Source of the DNA: Nematostella vectensis
Taxonomy: Eukaryota > Cnidaria > Anthozoa > Actiniaria > Edwardsiidae
NCBI RefSeq assembly: GCF_932526225.1
Contig: NC_064041.1
Span: 14,602,951-14,666,950 of the forward strand
Reading direction: 5' to 3'
DNA length: 64,000 bases
Shown: positions 1 through 8,750 of the stretch, piece after piece
How positions within the stretch are numbered: position 1 is the stretch's first letter
Layout of the letters: every line of letters begins with the position of its first letter
Position numbers and translations under genes: made by a program
The notes under the pieces: generated by a model
What the model was told of the DNA's origin: nothing
Databases searched by the model: none
Seen by the model: the letters and a program-made list of their open reading frames with translations, nothing else

Positions 1-125
1 TGATGAGTCGGATATTTGTATGTGTCACGTGGGAGTTTTTTTTGGAAGAGGAAGAACAAGATGGAAGGGCCAACGAGGCGGGTAAGAAAAAAGGACGAAA
101 ATCCCCTGTTCTTCCTGTTTTGTTT

Positions 126-362
126 TCGGATATTTGTATGTGTCACGTGAGTGGTTTTGGTGAGTCGCATATCAATATTTGGGTGACCTTCAAACCCGCT
201 CGGTCAGTCTCTTGAAGGCCTGGGTCAAATCCTTTCCTTACTAATCCTATAAAGTCCTTAGACCCAGGCCTCCAAGAGATTGACCGAGCGGGTTTGAAGG
301 TCACCCAAATATTGATATGCGACTCACCAAAACCACTCACGTGACACATACAAATATCCGAC
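126..362. repeat. large imperfect hairpin (arms 126-226 and 261-362)
   Basis: Two roughly 100-bp arms are inverted copies separated by about 34 bp. The inner part of each arm carries the motif ACCGAGCGGGTTTGAAGGTC (or its reverse) and GGCCTGGGTC; the outer part merges into units of the 39-bp repeat. A diverged copy of the inner part lies at 60392-60470, so this is a dispersed, probably MITE-type element. Confidence 0.75.
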
Positions 363-605
363 TCACCAAACCCACTCACGTGACACATACAAATATCCGA
401 CTCACCAAAACCACTCACGTGACACATACAAATACCCAACTCACCAAAACCACTCACGTGACACATACAAATACCCGACTCACCAAAACCACTCACGTGA
501 CACATACAAATACCCGACTCACCAAAACCACTCACGTGACACATACAAATACCTGACTCACCAAAACCACTCACGTGACACACAAATATCCGACTCACCA
601 AAACC
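317..605. repeat. 39-bp minisatellite with a CACGTG in every unit
   Basis: About 7.4 tandem units of 39 bp, each containing ACTCACCAAAACCACTCACG followed by TGACACATACAAATA. Changes between units are single bases. The CACGTG palindrome (E-box core) recurs in each unit. Reversed single units are seen at 1-40 and 126-165. Because the unit is 13 codons long and has no stop it stays open in frame, but I do not regard it as coding. Confidence 0.85.
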
Positions 606-1322
606 ACTCGGACCGAGCGACAGTGACCAGTCCACAATGAGTTAACTAGAAGGGCTAACTATTGAGTTTTCCGTGAACCTGCGTCTGCTTACTGCGATTG
701 TCAATATCCCGCGAACTTTCGTCAACAATTTACAACTACTAAACCGCTAAATTGCCCTCTGCCTTCCGTCATTCAACGTTGATTGGTCACAGCATCACGG
801 AGAGTTGGCATTATTTAAATTCACGAGGGTTCACGAGAATTTTGAATGACGGAATAAGGCGATTTAGTAGTTGGAAATCGCAGCCGTAAAACCATAAAAC
901 TGCAGTAAAATTCTGCAACTAGAATTGATCCGCAGACAAACTTATATCGAGACAAACTTATATCGCTCTAAACTCGTTAAATTTAGCTTCTTGGGAAGAA
1001 AAAAACACCACAAACGGATACATTTATATCCCAACTAAGTTTATTTCATGAATTAGAGCATAAAGATATAACTCATAGTTGTTTATTCGCGTGATTTCGT
1101 ATGTCCTTAGAAATCCATCACTGACGCGGGTGGGAAGCCTGTGGTTTTGCTCATTACCCGTTTGCATTTGTTCTTTACTTCATGAATTTCCATTTATATT
1201 GAGCTGCATCAAGTAAGACACGGAAAAAGGTGTCTTTATTGCATTTGAATACTCGTAAGTAGGCAATTCCACTTTTTTCTAATCCCGAATTGACATCGTT
1301 TTCCTTGTGTCCTTGATTTCAG

Positions 1323-4300
1323 GGGCTTCCGTTCCCATCAGCTGAAAAGAATGCGATAGATGTAGTTGTGCAGTATGCCGTCCAAAAGCTCGGCTTCCCT
1401 TTAGAAAGTATTTTCATTTATGCCTGGTCTATAGGTAAGTAAGTTATTAAAAGCCCGCAACTTGGTTGTTGTTTTCATTCAATATTAAAAGACAAACTAT
1501 GTGGAAAAATATCGAAATAACTCAGCCGGTGGAAATTGATGGTTTGTCATACTCAATATTTTGCTAGGATGACAAAATGCCTGGTGCTTCTCCCTTCCTC
1601 CATTTGTTCTTTATTTTACTCCTTTTATTGGAGGGACTTCTGTGTCACTCGATCGTCAGATCATTGGATCGATCATCCGTAAACTTTTTGTGGTCTTTCT
1701 GTGCTTTCGCAACACAGCAATTTTTAGATCTTCCTGTAAACTTCCGGTGACCAACTTCCGGTTAAAGTTAAGTACTATAAAAGAGCCCGGTCATCGACCT
1801 GTGACCGCTACGGTCGTTACGTGATATAGCCATAAAGTATATATAAGCTAGTTTTTACAGAAAAGTCTTCGATGTGGGTTGAGCGTGCGCATGCGCCTTC
1901 GTCACTGACGTCAATCGATCTTCTATGGTTCACTCCAATTCAAGTTGTTAGTTTACAAAACAAGTCAAATGCTAGCAAAGCTTTTAATTCTCCTTCTTCT
2001 AGTACTTGAAGATTCGCATCTCTGGGTTTTCACATTATTTGTTTGAAATTTTGCTGAAAGAGTGATTTTGTGCTATAAAAGCGGATAGCCAAAGCTACGA
2101 CTTTTAAAGTCAGAGAAACACAAGGGAAAAACCTCTGTTAGCAGGGCCTTTCTTTGCAGGGTAATAAAAGAAAGCCTCTGTTTGCAGGTCAAAAAAATAG
2201 TATGAACTTTCATAAGTTGTTTTTTCCATAATGCTTTTTTATAAATTAAGTGCTAAATATCAAACAAAACTCGTTCAAACACGCTTATTCATCAAGAAAC
2301 GATCAATAACGATTTTGCGAATTTCTAGAATGTTGACATGCTTAAAATACATATGACTGTAGCTTGATTAATTATGTCGGGTATTTAACTTCTGTTTCCG
2401 GAGAGAATAGGGCGAAATTTGACATTTAGCAAAAGCAGTTCGAACGGTGAGGTACCAATTAGGATAAAAACTAATTTTACTCATAGGTTACTTCGGCAAT
2501 GCCTCGGTGGTATAGTGGTTCTGTCGCTTCTCTAAGACGTCAGAGACCGGAGGTTCTATCCCTACTTGTGACGTCTAATTTTTTTTTCTTTTTTTCTTTA
2601 CTATTTATGATAATAATAAATAATCAAACTGTTCTTGGTGTTTTATCACATCGAAAAGAAAGGAAATTGTTATGTACTCCCAGCATTTTGGATGTGTTCA
2701 TCCTTTGTTCAAAATTCATCCTGTATATGTTTTTTTTTTTTGCACACAAGAAAATAACTAGAAAAACAAATTTGCATTCACGAGTTGGCTCACAGAGCCC
2801 TTTGATTGAAATTCCAGGAGGATTCTCAGCTTGTTACGCAGCCATGACTTACCCTCAGCTAGGAGGACTGGTAAGTGGTCAATAGCGAAGCTCCCTTGCT
2901 TAGTCCCAAGAATTTCTTACTGATATTCCTGTTCTCGGAGATTAAGTGTGGGGTCTAGGACAAGCTCACATACATAAAGTTTCGTGTGACGTCACAACTC
3001 TTACCAGACACAGGAATCTCGATGAGCAACTCGCATAAGCACGCTTAGAAGTAGGGCTGAATGTTCATGTTAGTCATGTTGAATTTACTCTTCTCATACT
3101 AAGTGTCTTAATGATGCCATAAAAAATGATGCAACATAAGATCATAGCTTTGTTTTCCAGTTATTGTTTACCTTTCCAGTTTTTGTTTACCTTAAAATAC
3201 AAAGGTCTTTTTGCCTTTTTTTTATCCCCTTTGTTGGCAGGTACTGGATGCGGCATTTGATGACATAGTTCCTCTCGCCCAAAGCAAGATGCCTGAAGTT
3301 TTAAGTGCGTACATAGTACCAGTTTTGTTTAAATCCTTGTTTGTAATCCTCTGTATCTGTAATGGTGGTAAAAACAATATTATTGTGTGAGCGCCTCCCC
3401 CAGAGTACCCAGTCCTTATCCCTTGAATACACGTCTACATTGAGCCTTAGATCCTTTTGGCCAGCGATATTCTTTCGTTTATTTCTTTGTCAGGCGTTTT
3501 TAACGTTTATTTTTTGGCCGGCGTTTTTCATTCCGTTTGTTTCATTTGTTACGCTATTTCCTAACGTTTATTTTTTTTCACCAGGCGGTTTTATTACTCA
3601 GACGGTGAGAGAATACTTTAATCTGAACAACATCAAGTACCTTTATGGGTGTGTATGAAGAGCATTCCAACTCATCGCAGTTAATTTGTTTGGTTAAGAA
3701 AAACAATGAGGGAATGATGGAAAATGTTTAGAGACAATGTAATGTTGTTTGTTGTAAGAATTAAAAAATACAACGAGGTGTTGTGTGTGGCTGGTGGCGC
3801 TAGATAGCAGATTATAGATTTGTAAAAAGCGCTAAAAAGGATAGATATTACAGACGTTTCGAGGCTGCCTTTTTAGCGCTCTTTTCAAATTTATAATCAT
3901 ACTATTCGTAGATAGGGATGATAAATAGAATCAGCAAGGGCTTTAAGTAGAGATCATGTCTTTACAAATTCACATGTGAGATGCTGCTCCAGCAGAATAT
4001 GTATGCATGGGCCTGGTAGTTACTGCACTGTGTAACACACTGTTTTGTTTATTCTGTAGTTACTCTGGTCCTGTTCTTGTTGTGCGTCGGATGAGAGATG
4101 AGATCATCACTGTCGTGTAAGTAAAACCTAACAGTATAGTTATGTGATTTATCTAGGGGAGGGCTTGTGATGGGTCTAGGGGAGGGCTTGTGATGGGGTC
4201 TTGGGGAGGGCTTGTGATCGGTCTAGGGGAGGGGTTGTGAGGGGTTGTGAGGGGTCTAGGGGATGGCTTGTGAGGGGTCTAGGGGAGGGCTTGTGAGGGG

Positions 4301-6870
4301 TCTAGGGGAGGGCTTGTGAGGGGTCTAGGGGAGGGCTTGTGAGGGGTCTAGGGGAGGGCTTGTGAGGGGTCTAGGGGAGGGCTTGTGAGGGGTCTAGGGA
4401 AGAGCTTGTGAGGGGTCTAGGGGAGGGCTTGTGAGGGGTCTAGGGGAGGGCTTGTGAGGGGTCTAGGGGAGGGCTGGTGAGGGGTCTAGGGGGAGGGCTT
4501 GTGAGGGGTCTAGGGGAGGGCTTGTGATGGGTCTAGGGGAGGGCTTGTGAGGGGTCTAGGGGAGGGCTTGTGAGGGGTCTAGGGGAGGGCTTGTGAGGGG
4601 TCTAGGGGAGGGCTTGTGAGGCGTCTAGGGAAGAGCTCGTAAGGGGTCTAGGGGAGGGCTTGTGAGGGGTCTAGGGAAGAGCTCGTAAGGGGTCTAGGGG
4701 AGGGCTTGTGAGGGGTCTAGGGGAGGGCTTGTGAGGGGTCTAGGGGAGGGCTTGTGAGGGTTCTAGGGGAGGGCTTGTGAGGGGTCTAGGGGATGGCTTG
4801 TGAGAGGTCTAGAGGAGGGCTTGTGAGGGGTCTAGGGGATGGCTTGTGAGGGGTCTAGGGGAGGGCTTGTGAGGGGTCTAGGGGATGGCTTGTGAGGGGT
4901 CTAGGGGATGGCTTGTGAGGGGTCTAGGGGAGGGCTTGTGAGGGGTCTAGGGGAGGGCTTGTGAGGGGTCTAGGGGAGGGCTTGTGGTGGGTCCAGGGGA
5001 GGGCTTGTGGTGGATTTAGGGGAGGGGTTTTGGGGAATAAGCGTATTCCCACATTTTTTTTCTCTTTACAGGGAAGGGGACATTAGCACAAACCTTGGAA
5101 ACATTCTTTTGGTAAAGTTGTTGAAGCACAGGTAAGTATATAATTCCATGTCGTGTTCTCAAATGCTTCAAATTACTTGGTATTATTTCTTTCTTTGTGA
5201 TCTGTGGTTCTAGATATCCAAATCTATTGGATCGTGAGGCTCGCATGGTGTTAGATGAGTTTTTAGCTGCCCCGGAACAAAATATAAAGTGTGAGTGAAA
5301 GGTTCTTCTTGAACTTGTTGATGATACAACCGTCCCATCACTGCCACCGACGACGCCTCCACCAACAGCAAAAACACCATCATCATAACCACAATAAACG
5401 TCACTTGCAAAGGCATCAATATAATTGTCATCAGCAGCATCTTCATCATATTATCATTTCATCATCATCAACACCATCATCATAACCACTATAAACGTCA
5501 CTAGCAACGGCTTCATTATAATTGTCATCGGCAGCATCGCCATCATCATCATCATCGTCGTCGTCGTCACCATCATCATCACCATCAACTCCGCCCTCAT
5601 CATCAATAATAACTGTTATCATCGTCATAAACATCATCATCACCACGCTGCTGTTATCGTTAAGTAGAAAATGGTTAAAAAAAAAGAAAAACCACACTCA
5701 AATCATTGCTGGTGTTTCAGTGGGCCTGTGGACAAGCATGAACGTGGATGTCGAGGAGTGTAACCTGAAGTTGAAAGAATACACGGAGCAACACGGCAAA
5801 ACCTTCCCCATGAAAATCGGTGAGAGCGTATTATATAACAAACCTTGTTACGCCGCAAAATGTAAGAACTAACGCAAAATGTAATCTTAACGCGAAATGT
5901 AATAGCTTTCAACGCAAAATGTAATAAATGTTTATCGCGAAATGTAATAACTTTTCAACGCAATTTGAAATTCTGTCTGTTAAGGTCCGTCCATTTCTCT
6001 GTCTGTCGATCTGACTTTTTTCAGTCCTTCTGTCTGGTACAACATTTATTTTCTCGATTACTGATTATGCTATTTGTTTTTCGCTATCGACAGGCCATGA
6101 CATGCCCCCTGAGAAGAGAATCCACATGCTTATGTTCCTGGTAAGGTCGACCGTCCATAACAAGACTATGTTTAAGTCTCGATATGAAAGAATGCCGATC
6201 ATTCGTTTTTCCTAATACCATGTTCGAAGGTTTACCTAAAATGTACTCTAATTAGCTCATTAAATATCAGCTTTGTGCTGCTGAAAACTCCTTCATCAGC
6301 CCCCTTACGCCTTTCTGCAGCATTGTTAACGCTTTAAACAAGGCAATTTACTGATGGGTTTCAGCGTATTGGGCCTAAAATTCCACAGAGTTTACACTAC
6401 TGCTAGGGCCTTCAAACAACGTGTGATGTGCACGATTCTCCAAATTCCTATACAAATTGATTTTGACATTAATATTTTAAAGTAAAGTAAATTTTGATTT
6501 CAAATTTCTAAACATTATTTTAAAAAGTGCTTTGTGGCGCCTGTTGGCTTGTGAAAGCCACGACAGTAAGATAACACGTTTCCATCATTCTTAATGGCTT
6601 ACTTACAACGCTGCCAAGGTGACCACGGTAGCGCGCGTTGTATGGTAAATGGGCTGAATAGGGAATAGTCCGTTTTATTGAAAAACTTTGTTTGAAGAAT
6701 TTGGACCGTTATATGGAGGTTCCCTGTGTTTTTCAACAATACTATACGTGCGCTTTCATCTAATGTTCCTTATTTCTCAGGTTCTGCAGCACCTGATGGA
6801 TTTTGACGCAGCCCATTGTATACCTTTGCCCTCGACCGAATTCCGTCTCCCGTGGAAGATAGCATCTTAG
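1323..6870 (+). CDS. ABHD16A: ABHD16A-like phosphatidylserine lipase, last ten exons (5' part outside window)
   Basis: Ten exons are read with matching phases and GT-AG borders: 1323-1434, 2818-2870, 3241-3304, 3585-3648, 4060-4116, 5072-5131, 5214-5290, 5721-5819, 6094-6140 and 6781-6870 (stop TAG 6868-6870). Together they give the last 240 residues; human ABHD16A is about 558, so the N-terminal half lies left of the window. The alpha/beta hydrolase catalytic triad is visible: Ser in YAWSIGGFS across the exon 1/2 junction, Asp in RRMRDEIITV (exon 4060-4116), and His in FDAAHC (last exon). The family is membrane-bound and makes lysophosphatidylserine from phosphatidylserine. Introns carry a tRNA-like element (2501), a 23-bp minisatellite (4153-5030) and ATC-rich repeats (5300-5660). 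The gene ends tail to tail with ZGPAT. Family call from remembered human sequence; splice borders are inferred. Confidence 0.9.
2501..2575 (+). other. tRNA-like segment with A and B boxes, probably a tRNA-derived SINE or pseudogene
   Basis: GGTGGTATAGTGG matches an RNA polymerase III A box and GGTTCTATCCC, 41 bp further, nearly matches a B box. The ends do not form a 7-bp acceptor stem and the anticodon arm pairs poorly, so it is not a functional tRNA gene. A T-rich tract and AAT-rich sequence follow. Lies in an ABHD16A intron. Confidence 0.5.
4153..5030. repeat. 23-bp G-rich minisatellite in an ABHD16A intron
   Basis: About 36 tandem units, consensus GGGTCTAGGGGAGGGCTTGTG plus GA, fill most of the intron between the exons ending 4116 and starting 5072. 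Variants include AGGGAAGAGCTCGTAAG units that recur together, indicating multi-unit duplication. The array starts about 35 bp after the donor and does not include it. Many G-runs lie on the transcribed sense strand. Confidence 0.9.
5300..5660. repeat. ATC/ATT-type microsatellite region with a duplicated block
   Basis: Intron sequence made of CATCAT and CACCATCATC runs. A block of about 95 bp containing ATAAACGTCACT and ATAATTGTCATC occurs twice (around 5370-5440 and 5465-5540). The long open frames over this region are compositional. Confidence 0.8.
5850..5960. repeat. degenerate short repeats of the type AACGCRAAATGTAAT
   Basis: At least five near copies of AACGC(A/G)AAATGTAA separated by 5-15 bp just downstream of an ABHD16A exon. 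A related reversed motif (ATTACAAAGTGCGTCAG) is repeated at 33480-33570, so this is probably a dispersed repeat. Confidence 0.6.
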
Positions 6871-6963
6871 ACGAAAACAGGCCAACATCAAAGTATTCAA
6901 CATTCTTTTAGTTGAAAGGTCTTCGAAAAGAGGTTGTAATTCCAAGAAAACCAGCTCCTGGCG

Positions 6964-7563
6964 TTCTTACCGGGTTTCCTGTGTTCAGCCTAGCCCCACG
7001 TTTTTTTTACCGGGTTTCCTGTGTTAGCCTAGCCCAAGGCCTTCTTACCCGGGCTTCCGATCAGGTTTTGAGGTTGGTAAGACCATGTCCCCATGTATCC
7101 GTTTTCGTTTGAAAACGCAACCTTTTTGTTCCGATTTCAAAAAGATCCACGTCCACACGAAGCGTTTTCATTTTGATACGACCCGTCCCCACGAAAACGC
7201 AGAAACGATACGAAAACGATAATAAGTTCTATAGCGCATGCGTACTCGCGCGCCAAGTGGACTGGATCTGAGTTATCACGCCATTGTTTACGAAAAGTTC
7301 CGTTTTCGTCCGTCCCCACGGCACCGAAAGGGTATTGTTTTCAAATTGTTCCACTTTGGATACCGTTTTCAAATCGTTCCGTTTTGGGTCATCGTTTTTG
7401 CGTTTCCGTGTGGAAGGTACCCGTATCCGTAACAAAAAGGTTACGTTTTCAAACGAAAACGGATAGGTTGGCACGGGGTCTTAGAGTTGTGACGTCACAG
7501 GCTCTTCCCAGACCCCAAACTACTTTCACGGTTTATCTCAAAGGACAGGAAACCCGGTAAGAA
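6964..7563. mobile_element. inverted-repeat element (TIR TTCTTACCGGGTTTCCTGT), interrupted by another
   Basis: The left end TTCTTACCGGGTTTCCTGTG at 6964 pairs with GACAGGAAACCCGGTAAGAA ending at 7563. The left TIR is partly duplicated at about 7009. Between the ends lies a different element (7079-7482), so the inner one inserted later. No coding capacity. Confidence 0.7.
7079..7482. mobile_element. MITE with about 39-bp inverted ends, nested in the 6964-7563 element
   Basis: The left end (AAGACCATGTCCCCATGTAT...) and right end (...CGGATAGGTTGGCACGGGGTCTT) are inverted copies sharing ATCCGTTTTCGTTTGAAAAC. The interior repeats GTTTTCG and CGTCCCCACG motifs in both directions. The style is that of non-autonomous hAT-like elements; no transposase. 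Confidence 0.7.
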
Positions 7564-7657
7564 TGCATTGTACTACGCTGCGAAAAAACGGCAACCGACT
7601 AAGTCATTTTAGCTGTAAAAACACGCCAGCGTATTACGTGACAGAGCTCAAATTGAT

Positions 7658-7773
7658 AGCCTGCGTAACGGCTCAAGGGAAGGGGAAGGGGAGGAAGCCC
7701 CCTCGGTCGCGCGCTCGCTTTTCTTCTCTACCCCCCTCTACCCCCGTCCCTCTCCCTTGAGCCGACGCAGGCT
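7658..7773. mobile_element. short hairpin MITE (AGCCTGCGT...ACGCAGGCT)
   Basis: 116-bp palindromic element: the left end AGCCTGCGTAACGGCTCAAG pairs with the right end, which contains CTTGAGCCGACGCAGGCT. The interior is a purine-rich run followed by a pyrimidine-rich run. Confidence 0.7.
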
Positions 7774-7894
7774 GTCAAATATTTTTTGGACTCAACCTAG
7801 GTTTTTTTTGTTTTTGCATGAGTGTCGTCGTGTAAAACAGCAAAATGGATGTATTCAGTTGTAAATATTTGCCATCAATGGTACAATTAAAAAA

Positions 7895-7925
7895 AATAAA
7901 AACTTTTGACTATACCAGTTTTATT
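7895..7925. promoter_or_regulatory. facing polyadenylation signals of ABHD16A (+) and ZGPAT (-)
   Basis: AATAAA on the plus strand at 7895-7900 and on the minus strand at 7925-7920. If both are used, cleavage sites would fall within or beyond each other and the 3' ends would overlap by tens of bases. Inferred from motif and gene ends only. Confidence 0.4.
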
Positions 7926-8079
7926 TACATTTTACATTTTACATAGCTCTCCATAGTCCGAGTGTGCCGTACGGGATCTGATGGAAATGATAAATATTCC
8001 ATTTTTAGATTTTTTTTTCATCGCAAAGTGTTTTATTGTTTCTGAGCAGGCCTTACAACCTTAAAGGTTTTTTGCCCCG

Positions 8080-8750
8080 CCCGAAATAACAGAATTTTTG
8101 TCTTTACTCTGGTCTAGTTTCTGTCTGCATGCTTCTGGCCATGGGTTTGATATTCTTATATTCTAATATATCTTCTTTCTAGAAAGAAGTCCCTCCCTCA
8201 CGTACTGTGTGGTATACCCCCTCCAATGAGTGGGCGCGTAGCACCCTAGCTGTACAATACACCTATTTGTATTCGCCCAGTGTCTCTTAGTAGGGGATTA
8301 CGGTCAAAAGACCGTGAGTTTTCGATGCTGGTCCTTTTGGTGTATTTTTTCTTGTATCTTTTTCTCTTTCTTAAGCAGTTCCTGTAGTCGGTTGTGTACG
8401 CTGTCTCGCTTTTCCGTAAAAATGGTTTTATTCCTAGAATCCCTGAAAATATATGATCATAAATGTAAGGAGATGTTAGTTAGGGGTGAGAAACATGTCC
8501 CTATTTCATTTAGAGAGTTTTTTTGCTCCGCACAAAATAACTCTTTCCTCAGAATTTCGGATATATATATTCTAGAAATAGTCCCTCCCCCACGTACTGA
8601 GTGGTATATCTCCCCCCGATCCCCACGTACTACATGGTATACCCCCCTTTCCAACCCCCACGTACTACGTGGTATAGCCCCTCCCCATATACTTTGTGGT
8701 TTACCCCCCTCCCCCACTCACTGCGTGGTATATCCCCCCCCCCAAAAAAA
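8080..8750. repeat. dispersed satellite units with duplicated flanks
   Basis: Single or degenerate copies of the unit CACGTACYGCGTGGTATACC occur at about 8199-8220 and in a short run at 8590-8735. The two are preceded by related flanks (GCYCCGC...AAATAAC, then TATTCTAGAAA.AGTCCCTCCC), so a block of 100-150 bp was duplicated on both sides of the last ZGPAT exon. A C-run and A-run (8735-8762) border the LINE. Confidence 0.65.

Larger units (their letters stand above)
1..1322. other. 5' flank or intron of ABHD16A: hairpin, minisatellite, otherwise unremarkable
   Basis: Bases 1-605 are a hairpin and 39-bp repeat block (separate entries). From about 606 to 1322 the sequence is AT-rich with no coding exon I can recognise. 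It ends with a pyrimidine-rich acceptor just before the ABHD16A exon at 1323. Confidence 0.6.
6871..8303. other. 3' ends of ABHD16A and ZGPAT with two or three MITEs between
   Basis: Tail-to-tail region. Holds a nested inverted-repeat element (6964-7563), a small hairpin MITE (7658-7773), a plus-strand AATAAA (7895-7900), a minus-strand AATAAA (7925-7920) and one unit of the 29/35-bp satellite (about 8190-8230) in the presumed ZGPAT 3' UTR. No other gene seen. Confidence 0.7.

Noticed and set aside
317..605. CRISPR-like array of 39-bp direct repeats
   Set aside because: Head-to-tail units with no unique spacers, in a eukaryotic genome.
2499..2575. Functional tRNA gene
   Set aside because: Acceptor ends do not pair and the anticodon stem is poor; annotated only as tRNA-like.
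5446..5697. Asp-rich and His-rich frames in the ABHD16A intron
   Set aside because: Products of the ATC microsatellite.
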